Below are positions 32,882 through 43,491 of a stretch of 64,000 nt of DNA, piece after piece. Below the pieces are notes generated by a model. That model saw only the letters and a list, made by a program, of their open reading frames with translations. It made no database searches and was not told the origin of the DNA. Numbering within the stretch: position 1 is the first letter of the stretch; the number at the start of each line of letters is the position of its first letter. Location: contig JAAAIG010000025.1 in the NCBI GenBank assembly GCA_015852425.1, positions 44,947 through 108,946 of the forward strand. The letters are read 5' to 3'. The DNA is from Gryganskiella cystojenkinii (taxonomy: Eukaryota; Mortierellomycota; Mortierellomycetes; Mortierellales; Mortierellaceae). Made by a program: the position numbers and the translations under genes.

Positions 32882-33634
32882 ATGGCGACTTTAAACTCTC
32901 AGTCGATCAGGAGAGATGCGATCAGCATTCTTGCTGCAGTCTCCTTGGGCATGGATTTGCTTCATCTCCACTACCTGGAGTATCAGTATTCAAACACGGA
33001 GAGTACAAGCCCCCCGTCATCTTCCCGGTTTTGGTGGTTCGGTCTCTGGATCAGTCCAAGTCTATTGACCCTCGGCGCCTTTGCCCTTCTCCCCTGTCTC
33101 CGATCTCGAGCGTCGACCTCCTCGTCATCATCATCATCAACAACAACAACGTCAGTCGCCAAGACTCCTTCTTCTCCCACCCAGTCAGCTCCAATCTCCA
33201 ATCGCTCTGTTTTATTCGCCCTGTCACTCGCTGTGTTGTATGCGCCTTTTCAAGAACTTGTGATCTCTATGCTCGTCGTGGTTACCATCCATTATGTAGC
33301 ATCCTTAGCTGGCATGAACGTAGACCCGTCCACGGGTCCTTCTAGCTATGTAGCAACGTTTATGAAGATCCATTTCTGTGGAAACAGAGAGACGTTTGAG
33401 GCTGCCCTCCCGACTCCTCGTCAAGAACGACTCAAAACCCTTGCTGCCATCGGACCTGTGCGACTCCACGAAGACATTTACTTGCAGTGCCGCATAAACC
33501 GAACACGCTCCTGGGTCATGATCCTGATTGGTCTTTTGGTCTTTTACGAGGCCCTTTCTGCGAACTGGGGAAAGTCTAAAACTGTCGCCGCCACCTCTTC
33601 CTCCAAGCGAAAGGTCTCCTCTGTAAAGAATTAA
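32882..33634 (+). CDS. Hypothetical multi-span membrane protein
   Basis: Single exon of 250 residues when started at 32882, just downstream of a TATA box. Hydrophobic segments are ISILAAVSLGMDLLHLHYL, WFGLWISPSLLTLGAFALL, SVLFALSLAVLYAPFQELVI with ISMLVVVTIHYVASLAG, and SWVMILIGLLVFYEALSA. A Ser/Thr-rich loop lies between spans 2 and 3, and the C-terminus is Lys/Ser-rich. No family recognised. It is convergent with ATG4 (214 bp). Confidence 0.65.
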   Translation: MATLNSQSIRRDAISILAAVSLGMDLLHLHYLEYQYSNTESTSPPSSSRFWWFGLWISPSLLTLGAFALLPCLRSRASTSSSSSSSTTTTSVAKTPSSPTQSAPISNRSVLFALSLAVLYAPFQELVISMLVVVTIHYVASLAGMNVDPSTGPSSYVATFMKIHFCGNRETFEAALPTPRQERLKTLAAIGPVRLHEDIYLQCRINRTRSWVMILIGLLVFYEALSANWGKSKTVAATSSSKRKVSSVKN

Positions 33635-33848
33635 AACTATCTCTTAGAAGCCAACCGAAAGTGACAAATTGGTGTTTATTTCGTCGATATGTACAGTGAT
33701 TGCTCCGATACAGAGGATAGGGGTGGGAGTGGGGACGACATGTATGTTTTTGTCGCCCCCTATTCAGCTTCATCAGGGATATTCTCACACAGCATCCATG
33801 CCGATAACTGTTTCCTTTTGTTATTATCCTCGTCCCTCAGTCGCCTGT

Positions 33849-36402
33849 CTACAAGACCAGCTCCAGATCGTCGTCCTCGTCGTCGGCGACAGAGAGCAAC
33901 TGACCATCCATGTCATCGTCATAATCGGGTGCTTTCTCGCCTATGGTAAAGATACTCGACCCCATTCCTGGTCGAGCGTTCATCTCTTGAACGCGGTCGC
34001 AGAAGGCATCAAAATCGGCTCTGTCTCGGCAATAGAACGCGAGGAGCATGGAAGGGTCAATGGCGTTGATATCAATCTTTCTGATAGTCTCACAATGGTA
34101 CGTCGCAAGATCCTAAAAGAAATCAAGGCAGTCAAAATAATTATTAGTGCCAAAATCGTCATTTTCGAGGCCTGACATCCCAATACGACTAGCGAGAACT
34201 TGAGCTTAAAATATACCTCAACCGTATAGTCGTTCAAGTCCTTGGTCTCGACAACACATCTCGAGTGATGAGGATCCAGGTAAAACAACTCATCTCCTTG
34301 ATATCCAACGAAATAATAAGATGAGGATGGTCGACCACTAAACGCCGGGCATCGAAAGAGAAGGTAAGTTCTTGTGAAAAGCCACCCTATACTCAGCAAC
34401 AGAAAAAACTGTGGGGCCAAGCACGGCAGGAGAACTTACCCAGCAATGCCAAGAGTCTGAGGGAACTCGAGCGTCTTTTTGATGGCATCGTTGTAAATCG
34501 GGTTAAGCTTGTCGATTCCCAGGCGAATGGTCACCAAAATCAAAAGATTGCCGAATCCTCCCGACTTTTTTAACGTCGCAGCCTCTTCAACTTGGTCCTT
34601 GTAAATAACTCCATCCGTTGTCACGTATACGCCAAGACCTGATTCGGGGAAGTTATGGACCAGCGCTCTGTCATTATCAAGAGATTACAAAAGATACTGT
34701 CAGTAGGACTTGCCAGAGACTTTTTTTTTTTTTTTTTGCCACCAACATTTTGCAACGACACTTCTTGAGTTCTTACTTTGTAACTTGACTGGTTGTTGAA
34801 GGTCCAAACCACTCGCCAATGTTCTTACCAAGTTGTTTTCCGAGAAGGGCAATGCGATGAACCGAGAAGGGTGATTTCGCATTCATGTCATCCAAGAACC
34901 AAGAGAGTATCTGTTGGTGTTTGCATTACGACGTAAAAGGCAAGTTAGCCACGTAACAAAACTCAAAATGAAAATGACGTGGTTTCGTGGTGTACTTGTG
35001 TAAAATAGTCTTGTACTTACACGAACATAGATATCCCACATTGGATCCTCAGGAGAAGGCCTATTCCAGTCTGATTTTTAAAATGATATTGCCCAAAGTA
35101 TTAGTATTTTTGCTGTGCCAAGAACTTGAACAAACGCAAAATGTAAACAAATCATGCAAGGATCCTGCTAGGTTGCAAGCGAGTCCCTTCTCTGTATGAT
35201 ATATTACCTCGGCCCATAAACTGGATCGCCAGCGCATTCGCCAAGAGTCCCTGCCCAGATCGAAGCATACAACCCCAGCCAACATCACTCGTAAAAGTAC
35301 TCGGTTTGATAGGGGCATAGCCATGTCGATACGTACACCAGATCAATCCCAGTGTAAAGTCGCGCTGAAAGTCTGTCCACTGAGTACTGGAGGGTGGATA
35401 GAGTTTGCCCATGAGATAAATAGGCGTGGTGCTAGCCACATTCGAGGGTGGGGCCACACAGGTCGAGGAACGGGTCGCGACGGGGTCGTTTGCTTCGTGG
35501 ACAATGGTGATCGATTTGTCCTTTGGCGGTGGTTGCTGCGGCGTCTTTGTTGTTTTTGTTTCAAGGTCGTCATTTTCCCTGAGGTCGGGAGAAGGACTCT
35601 TTGTGGTTTTTCTGTCAGGAATATCGAGCGAGTATCCTCGAGGGGAAGAAGGGGAAGAAGAAAAGGTCGAGAGGTTGTTTCCAAGTGACTTGGACCCAAG
35701 GGTATAAGAATTCATGCGCTGAGTCTTGGCAGGGCGCTGTTGTTGTTGATGATGAGACGATAGGGACTGTGTCCCGGAAAGGGGTGCTTTCAGTGCGGCG
35801 GAATCGTTGTTGTTTCCATCAATCGACGACGATGATGAGGAGGAGGAAGACGAGGCAGGCGGTGCTGTGAACCACGTATTCCACATGTTGACAACATTCT
35901 TTTTCAGGTCCTGGGCCATATCCGCAGCACGTTCGCCGTTTGCCTGAGTGAGACCAAGGTTACTGGCCATGGCGGGCAAGCCGACAGCCGAGAGATTGAC
36001 ACTGAACCTTGAACCGACTTTGGAAGCAGCGGGTTGCTGTGGTGGGGGCGAGGTACTTGGGAAGACGGACGGTTCTGTTGCGGAGGTCGTTATTGTTGAT
36101 GATTCTGATTGCTGAAGCAGTGTTGGCGGTGGGGTCTGTTCAGGGGTCTGCTCTTGCTCTGGTTTACCTGAGGAAGACGAGGACAAGGACGAGGACAAAG
36201 ACTTTGAAGATGCAGCCTCTGTCTCGAGAAGGGTGCCTTTGACCAAGGGGGACAGGGGCGGAGTGGAGTTTGAAGTCTCTGCATTCAACTCTGGGGCCGC
36301 GCCCAAGTTGCTACTGTTATCAGTAGTGGTGGTGGTGTTGTCCATGAGAGAGAGTTTGGTGTCGAGAGTTGTGTGGTCGTCCTTGAGTGTGTCAATGTCC
36401 AT
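33849..36402 (-). CDS. ATG4: ATG4, autophagy cysteine protease (peptidase C54)
   Basis: Six exons: 35208-36402, 35021-35070, 34777-34910, 34440-34667, 34217-34337, 33849-34112. This gives 663 residues. The catalytic part starts near residue 330: [30 protein letters not shown], then [20 protein letters not shown] with the nucleophile Cys about 378. YLDPHH supplies Asp about 557 and His about 559. ATG4 processes ATG8 at its C-terminal glycine and later delipidates it. Some 330 residues of disordered N-terminus (Ser, Thr, Pro, Gln-rich) precede the protease, much longer than in yeast or animal ATG4, and the acidic C-terminus (DYDDDMDG) is followed by DLELVL, possibly an ATG8-interacting motif. 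Divergent from the prion-like gene. Confidence 0.93.
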
Positions 36403-37087
36403 GGTAAATGTCCTTGGGTTGTATGATTTGAAGAAACTCTTTTTTGCTTTCAGTGCCAGTTTACCCCTGCAACATTCAAGTATTAAGGCGCAAGAGAGTC
36501 AAAGAGAAGGAGAGCACGCGTGTGACTGACTCACTACGAGAAGACCAAAAAGGGGCTGAGAGAAAGAGAGAGTGAGTGAAGCAAAGGGTCTTTGAGAAGG
36601 AGAAAAGAACAAGAAAAAAGGGAAAAGGCAAAGTGAATGAGAATGAGAATGAGAATGCATTCCCTTTCTCTGTTGCTTCTATTTGGGTGTCACACCCAGA
36701 CACACCACCGTCCCTTTTTCTTTGCTTGCCTTTGCTTTCTTTGCTTGCTTGTCCTTGTGAGCAAGCTCCAATCAGCGAACCCTCCTTAATTGACGGAGGA
36801 TGGGGATGGGTGTCACATGAAATATGTAATTGCACATGTGTCTGGCACCACCCTTGCGTCCCTTCCACCATCAGCCCCTTGATTTGAATCATCACCGCTC
36901 CCTTTTTCCCATTTTTCCCATTCTCTCGCTCTTTTCTTTTGTTCTTCTCCTCACTCCACCCCCACCCGCCTCTCTTTGTTTTCCTGTTTTGATTATTCAA
37001 TCCATTCTCCCCCTCTCTCTCTAAAGACATATCAGCCCAACAACCAAAAACCATCCTCTCCTTCAAAATCACTCGAATCTTTCGCGC
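36403..37087. promoter_or_regulatory. Divergent promoter region between ATG4 and the prion-like protein gene
   Basis: 685 bp. A short GAATGA array (AATGAGAATGAGAATGAGAA near 36633-36656) and a pyrimidine-rich leader from about 36895 to 37020 are visible. No gene recognised. Confidence 0.45.
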
Positions 37088-40000
37088 ATGACTGACGCCA
37101 CTGCCCAGCAGGTCGAGATTGCCCCCATCCAGTCGCACCCTCTCGATCAACTTCAAGACACTTCTTCAGAACCTACACTTGGTCCACTCTCCGAGCAAGC
37201 AGGCACTGGCACTGCGACTGTGCCTCCACCTTCACCCCTGCCTCCCGTCTATGAAAATGAAAGCAGCTCATCAACCTTGGAACCACAACTTCATCAACAA
37301 CAGCAGCAGCAAGGACAGCAACCCTCCACTGCTCTCATAGAGTCTGTTGATCAAGAAATGAATAGTGCCTCTCAGACACGAGTAACAACTCCAAAGGACG
37401 AAGCTGCTGTTCAGGAATCCAAGGATGAGAACCAAGGAAGCGAACAGTCACAGTCGGTGACCGCACCAGAGCCGCACGAGACCTCGGGTATGGAAACCGA
37501 CGCTCAAAACAACGACGAGAACACCACAGCAGACTCTTCCTCTATCGCACCCGCTTCAACCGAGCCTATGGAGACCTCTGAGGGATCGCAACATGATCAA
37601 ACGACAGACTTGTATACGGAAAAGGACGAAAACTACAAGGACACTGAAATCGAGTCGTCAACCCCTGCCCCCACAACCGAAACTAGTCCCTCAGTCAGCG
37701 CATCTGGTGGATTAAAGACCACAGAAGGTGCAAAGCAGGCTGATGGAACCACTAAACCTAGTGGTTCGAACCAGAAGGGTGGTAAACAACACAGACCTCA
37801 ACAGCAACAACATCCCAAGAGTCGCCCCGGTAACCACAATAACAACCACAACAACCATACCAATAACCAACGCCCAGGCCCTTACAACCAGCGCCAATTC
37901 AATGGTCCAAACAATAGCGGTCATCACAACCATCATCAGAACCAAGGCCCAAACAACTTCAACCGTCGAGGCGGCTTTGGAGGCAGCAGTGGTGGTGGAG
38001 GTCCAGGACCAATGCGAAGGGAAGGATTCCGAGGTAAAAGATCTGTCTATCTAACTTTGATTCCGATCTATTTAACCAAAGACCTCATATTAACCAACTA
38101 TTATTATTTTTGATACATCGCTGATTGACAGGCATGCAAGACCAGCGACCTTACAGACGCGACGATGTGCAACGTGGCCACTCGCAGCAGCACCCCCAGC
38201 AGTTTCCACAGCATCAGCACCAACACCACCAGCAACACCACCATCAACAGCAGCAGCATCAGCCGCATCAACACCAGAATCAAAATCAGAGTCAACAGCG
38301 TCCTCGAGACTTCAACAATCAGAACCCCAATCATATGAAGGGTCCCTTCCAGAATGGACCTCGTCCTAGGGGCCAGTTCCCCCCTCAACAGCCACCGTTT
38401 GCTCAGCAACAGCACCACAATAATGCGCCTACGCCCCCTCAGCCTCCTCATAACCCTCGATTCAACGGTCCAGACCACAATGACCGGGGTGGCCAACACA
38501 GGATGAACAGAGGTGGCCATCACCAGGGACCAAACAGAGCACCCCCTATGCAAGCACATCAAGGTCCTCATGCTCCTGCTCCTCCTCCTGCTCCTCCTGC
38601 TCCCCCGGCGGCTAGAGGGCAACAAAACCAAGGCGGGCCACCGACACAGTCTGGTAACATCAAGAACATTTTCGAATATGTAAAAGGGATGCGATGGGAT
38701 CAGGTAAACCTCAGTCTTGATTTTTATGCGCAATCTTTTTCATTTCTCCCAATTCTATATAATCGCTCGTTCGCCTCATTGACAATCTTTTTCAAAACAC
38801 GAATCTAGGGAAACGCTCCTTCTCCTGCTCCTCCTGCAGGTACTCCCGGACCAAACGCAGCTCACGATCAGCCTTATTTTGCCAGTCCTAACGCTCCTGC
38901 CGCCGGCCGTCATGGCCAATACAACAATGCTCCTCCTGGCCAGGTTGTCCAAGCAACGCCGTATGGTCACGCACAGGTCAATAACGCATATGAGCAACCT
39001 TTCGCTGCCCAACCTCCTGCTGGCCCACTCGCCGCTGGAGTTGCGCCTAATCAACAAGGATGGTATCCCGAGGCGCATGATCCCGCAAGATTCCCTGGAA
39101 ACGGTCCTCCAGTGCCGCCGACTGCCCCACCAGGCATCGGAGGTCCAGCGCGCGGACAGAACGGGGCGGAATGGCAGAACGCAACAGATAGGCAAAACGC
39201 GCCATATAAACGTCCGAATGAGAGCGGACGAGGCGGTCGCGGCGGTCGTGGTGGTCGTGGTGGCTTTGGTGGGTCGTCTGGCAGAGGAGGTCACAATACT
39301 GGATTCACCAACCCCCCCAGTCACCTCACTCAATCCAACACCAGCTCGGTGAACAGTATTCCTCTGAATCAAAACAAGCCTCCAGTGCATGGCCATGTTC
39401 AGGCTAATGCCAATGCATATAACACGCACCAGTCACCCGCTCCCCCACAGCCTCCATTGCCGACACAACCTCCACCACCCGCTCTCCAACAACAGCATCA
39501 GCAGCATCAGCAACAACAACAACAGCAGCAGCAACATCAGCATCAACAACACCAACAGGCGTATGCACACGGTTATCCACAAGGTCACGCGCATGGCTAT
39601 GGCTATCAGGACCCTGCTGCTGCTGCAGCTTACCAGAACCCCGCGACCGGATACCAAACTCAAGCGACAGGATATCCGTCTCCAGCAACGGGCTATCCAG
39701 CTGCTGCATCCGCTAGCTATCCTACGGCAGCTGCTACAGGCTATCAAGGAGCTGCCGGAAGCTATGGCTATGCTGACTATCAACAAGGGGTTGCTGCCTA
39801 CTCTGCAGCATCAAGTGGCTATCCGGCTGGAGGATATCAAGCGCCGGCGGCAGGAGCCTACTCTGCTACAGCAGCGGCATATCCTGGATCAGCGAACCAA
39901 GCAGCAGGAGCATACCCGGCGCCTGGGGCTTATCCAACAGCTTATGCAGCGGCAGCAACAGGCGCCTATCCAGTCGCGGCAGGTGCGTACCCGGCAGCTC

Positions 40001-40116
40001 CTGCAGCATATCAAACGGCAGCGGCCGGTTACCAAGCCCAGACTCCAGCGACTGGCTATCAGGCATCAGCGGCGGGATATCAGGCACCTGCGGCGGCTTA
40101 CCCCGCATACCGGTAA
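37088..40116 (+). CDS. Prion-like low-complexity protein with RGG boxes and GY repeats
   Basis: Three exons: 37088-38033, 38132-38703, 38809-40116. This gives 941 residues. There is no folded domain that I can see. The N-terminal third is Glu/Ser/Thr/Gln-rich. A histidine/asparagine/glutamine-rich stretch with RGGFGG and GGGGPGPMRREGFRG spans the first intron. A short ordered-looking element (KNIFEYVKGMRWDQ) ends exon 2. Exon 3 contains an RGG array (SGRGGRGGRGGRGGFGGSSG), a polyglutamine stretch, and about 25 copies of a Tyr-Ala-Gly unit of the types ATGYQ, GYP and GAYP. RGG plus GY/Q-rich sequence is typical of RNA-binding condensate proteins, but no RRM or KH domain is present. Function unknown. 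Confidence 0.75.
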
Positions 40117-41723
40117 AACATACACAGGAAATAGATGCTTAAAGCATCGCCTTCATTGGCTCTCTCTTTTTTTTTTTTATCTCTTCACACTCTTTTTTTT
40201 CCCCTTTCTTTTCTTGGATCCCCACTGTTATCACAGTCTCGAGTCGCTCCTCTCCATCCTTGTCTTTCCCCAGTTACTCTTATTTTTATTTTCGCCTTCT
40301 CCCTCTTTCTTCGCTTACCCCTCCGCGCAAATCCCCGCCCTCAAACAAGCAGTCGTACTGCTTCACATCGGTTATCCAAACACTCGCGCAATCTTACTCA
40401 AAATCCCTTGAAGGAGAGGGATCATCTATCCGTATTTGTCAGCAATTCACACTCGGGGAAACGAAATCAGCAAAATGGGTCTGGGCAGGAGGGAACAATT
40501 ATTGAATTACTCTTTTGGACAATACGGGCTCCGAAGGATAAGACGAGACAAATTTCAGCTCAACTACACACGCGGTACACCTCACCTCACAACACACACA
40601 CGCGCGTCGCGCACACAAAGTATGGGTTTGTCCTTTTCCTTGTTATTTTACGCTTCTGTTGAGCTGGTGACAAAAAAAATTGCCCAACTCGTTCTGCGAT
40701 GGCTACCATGAATATCGTACCCTCTTTTAACGAAATACCAAAAACTCCCTTTTCCGTCGCTTTGTGCTCTGCCTATTTGGCCACTCTCACTATTACCTCC
40801 TACTCCTCCTATTCCACAACAGAACCTGATTTGTGGAAATATCTGCGTCGTACTAGCAAGCGGCTATCCTTACTTCGTCTACAATAACTTAAATGCCTAG
40901 AAGGGTGCTTTTCCCAATATTCCTCTCTCCTCCAGATAACTCTGTCTCTACATCACTCTTTTCCACGGGCTTTATCGCTTATCGCAGATATTATCCCCAC
41001 AGCCCGCCCTTCCACTGCCAGTTTGCAATGACAGCGACTTCCCCCCAAATTTTTTATCGCTATTGCAACAACCTCTCCCCCCTCTCCTTCTCCCTGTCCC
41101 TCTTCCGTCTCCTCCCTTGCTCTTGTCGACTCGTGTATCATAAATATTCTGAATTTTTTTACTCTTTGATTGTTGATACAGTAGAACGATACTCATGTAG
41201 GATATCCAAGTTTTTTTTTTTTTTGTTGTGGAAAGGGAGTGCAGTCCCCCTGTGAAAAATTGAGTGAGTGAGTTCAGAGGACCATGAGCAACCGCCAAAA
41301 TCGAGGGCGGCGCATGGGACGGCAGGGAATAGTCGTTACCTATTTGGTAAAATCATAGAAAGTCATTTTGGCACATTTGCTTCTACGCAGGTCAAAAATA
41401 TTCACAGTAGCGCACACACTACGTATTTTTTTACTTGATACAGTACACCTTGAAAGTGGCTTTCACGCCATGTGAAAAAATCGGAGAAGCTACCACCCTG
41501 TGGTGGATGCGGAAATGAGATTGGAAAGGGCAGTAGGCAGTTTTATGTTAAAACAAGAATCCATCCTACCAAAAACTTCAACAGCATAAAGTCCTTTCAC
41601 TTCTCAGAGGTGTGCATCGTGACTGATACACGAAAAGAAAGCCCGAAAGAGCTTTGAGCAAGATGAGTACATTAGAAGATAATAGACAACGAGAGAAAAT
41701 GTGCTATTTCACCTTTTTATTCA
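40117..41723. other. Intergenic region, no gene recognised
   Basis: Pyrimidine-rich blocks (40155-40330, 40910-41110), several T runs and a CACAC stretch near 40600. Open frames such as 40135-40662 and 40436-40711 overlap in different frames with no motif. Confidence 0.45.
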
Positions 41724-41930
41724 TCAATTGTATTTGCAATCGCAGGTACAATTATTACCATCTCTTAAGTAGCTCCTGTCGCAATGAAGGTATCCATTGC
41801 AGCCAACCTGTTTGCAGCACCAGTCGTTGCAGTAACATTGCCCCGGAATTGTGTCTGTGCATGCTTGAACATTACTGATCGTTGCAATCAACGCAACAAC
41901 TGCGAGTGTGGCAATTGTCAAGACTCTCAT
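41724..41930 (-). CDS. Small secreted cysteine-rich peptide (defensin-like pattern)
   Basis: 68 residues, single exon. Residues 1-23 form a clear signal peptide (MRVLTIATLAVVALIATISN). The mature part of about 45 residues contains ten cysteines, including adjacent CC and closely spaced C-x-C pairs at the end (CTCDCKYN). That is an even number, suitable for five disulfides in a compact extracellular peptide. This is the signature of fungal small secreted proteins: effectors, antifungal or antibacterial peptides, or cell-wall peptides. I do not recognise a specific family. A TATA box lies about 240 bases upstream. Its neighbour across a decayed repeat block is another small secreted protein. 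Confidence 0.75.
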   Translation of the reverse strand: MRVLTIATLAVVALIATISNVQACTDTIPGQCYCNDWCCKQVGCNGYLHCDRSYLRDGNNCTCDCKYN

Positions 41931-42167
41931 TATAAGCTTGCTTGATAGTGGGGAGTACTTGAGGGAGAGAAAGGACTAGGTGGCTTGTCTCGGATAATGG
42001 GAACGCAGAGCGGAAGGGAGGAGCAATCGAACTGCTTGTTTTGTCGGTGGAGAGGGTGGTGTCACGAACTAGGCAGGCAAGGCAAAGGGAGGACTTTTGG
42101 CGAGAAGTATTGAGGGATTTATTATCGAGTTGCCAGGTAAAGAACTATTAAGGAGGGAAAGAGGGGG

Positions 42168-42176
42168 TTTATATAG
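42168..42176 (-). promoter_or_regulatory. TATA box of the small secreted peptide gene
   Basis: On the minus strand this reads CTATATAAA, 238 bases upstream of the start codon at 41930. This implies a leader of about 200 nt or an unseen 5' intron. Confidence 0.5.
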
Positions 42177-42238
42177 GAATGAGGTCTGGAGGCAAAACAA
42201 GGATTAGCCAGTGGTCTGGAAAGTTCTGGAGGGGGAAT

Positions 42239-42787
42239 ACAAGGTTTGCATGATCTCTCTCCGCGCCGCGTCCTCAGGTTTACACGAAGGACCTGTTTTG
42301 CAACAACAGCAAACTGCCCTTTGATGGATGCTCCGTTCCTGCTGGGAAAGGCGGCAAGTGACTTTTTTCCCACTAAGAACAACGGCTAGCGGCTGTTGAA
42401 GGCGGCGTGTGGGACGGCAAAAAGATACAAGGTTTGCAGGGTCCCCTTTCGCGCGCCGTGTCCTCAGTGTTAGACCCTTTTGAAAAGTTCAAATCAATGA
42501 GATACTTTTTTTTACCGTACCACCGAGTCATCCTTTTGGAGAGAATCAATTCAATCTTATTTTATCTCGTGACCAATATTAGTCTATTTGCGGGAAACTC
42601 GTCCGTGGACTCTACACATATGGCCTGTTGTGCAACAACAGCAAACTGCCCTTTGATGGATTGTTCCGTTCCTGAGAAAGGGGCTGCAATTAGTACAGAA
42701 ACTAAGAACAACAGCCGTTGAAGGCGGGCCTGCGGGATAGCAAAAACGTTCAAGGGCAGGGTCCTCTTTCGCGCATCGCGTCCTCAA
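42239..42787 (+). repeat. Tandemly duplicated block, two full copies and a partial third
   Basis: Three modules recur in order. Module a (acaaggtttgca...gcgtcctcag) is at 42239-42277, 42427-42467 and, partly, 42746-42787. Module b (ttgcaacaacagcaaactgc, then cctttgatgga) is at about 42292-42355 and 42622-42682. Module c (actaagaacaac, then gctgttgaaggcgg) is at about 42372-42422 and 42702-42745. Copy 1 is 188 bp long. Copy 2 is about 319 bp because roughly 140 bp (42468-42608) are inserted between modules a and b. In copy 1, module b after an AG acceptor-like CCTCAG can be read as a cysteine-containing peptide end (LFCNNSKLPFDGCSVPAGK then stop); copy 2 is frame-broken. Confidence 0.75.
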
Positions 42788-43067
42788 TTTTGAGCGGAAA
42801 CCTTATGTGTAACCGCTGCAATGTACCTGCCAGCGGTGCGGCTGAAGTTTTGATGGAAGAGCAGAGATTATTGGACACCTCATCCTCATCAGCTTTTGCA
42901 ACTTCGGGGACCAAAGCGCAGAAGTCATTCAATTGGTGGAACACAAGGATTTTCGTGACAAAGGTCGCGAATTTTGTCAACAAAGAGAATTCTTGACTGA
43001 TTGGCCGGCAAAGGACACACAAACAAATAAACAAACATCGATGAGTACCCGTGTGTTAACTGCACAG

Positions 43068-43131
43068 GCGATGGCGAGGCAATGGCGAGGCGATGGGGCG
43101 AGGCAATGGCGAGGCGATGGGGCGAGGCGGC
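43068..43131 (+). repeat. 24-bp GC-rich minisatellite, about 2.5 copies
   Basis: The unit aatggcgaggcgatggggcg+aggc occurs at 43081-43104 and 43105-43128, with a partial copy before (gcgatggcgaggc) and a few matching bases after. Confidence 0.8.
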
Positions 43132-43200
43132 GTCATCCTGAAAGTAGGTGTGTAATTACTGCTACATCTCATCCTGGCTTTTGGGTCCAGCACTGCCATC

Positions 43201-43260
43201 TCACACCACACACCACACACCACACACCACACACCACACACCACACACCACACACCACAC
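43201..43260 (+). repeat. (CACACCA)n heptamer array in a 5' leader
   Basis: About eight perfect tandem copies of a 7-bp unit end 6 bases before the start codon of the secreted protein at 43267. No other array of this kind is seen in the window. Confidence 0.9.
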
Positions 43261-43266
43261 AACAAG

Positions 43267-43491
43267 ATGCGTTTCGCGATCATCCTCGTGTCCATTGCTC
43301 TTTTGGCGGGCTCTGTCATGGCCACCTACTACAGCGATGGCAGCAGAATAAGCTTTTGCACCTCCGGACAAAACTGCCATGGTATCGTTGGTCGTTCTAC
43401 TAGCGGATACTGCCCGCAGTACCAGATGACCCTGGTATTCTCCACAAATGGTCGACGGACTGCCGGAAAAGATAGCTCTGTAATTGAATAA
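43267..43491 (+). CDS. Small secreted protein, 74 residues, possibly incomplete
   Basis: Residues 1-19 form a clear signal peptide (MRFAIILVSIALLAGSVMA). The mature start TYYSDGSRISFCTSGQNCHG carries two cysteines, and a third follows in SGYCPQYQ. The remaining 24 residues lack cysteine and look less constrained. An alternative is a spliced form: a downstream frame at about 43563-43700 contains three more cysteines (KCSR, GTTCVKF, YSTACSH), and a donor GTATTC lies at 43435. The total would then be six cysteines, an even number. I could not fix an acceptor, so the unspliced form is given. The start follows the heptamer array directly. Confidence 0.6.
   Translation: MRFAIILVSIALLAGSVMATYYSDGSRISFCTSGQNCHGIVGRSTSGYCPQYQMTLVFSTNGRRTAGKDSSVIE

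Noticed and set aside
39389..40411. 340-residue plus-strand frame
   Set aside because: Alternative frame over the GY/AY repeats of the prion-like gene, kept open only by the repeat composition.
43201..43260. Heptamer array as a possible telomere-like or CRISPR-like repeat
   Set aside because: It is internal, has no spacers and is not the usual fungal TTAGGG; it is simple-sequence DNA in a leader.
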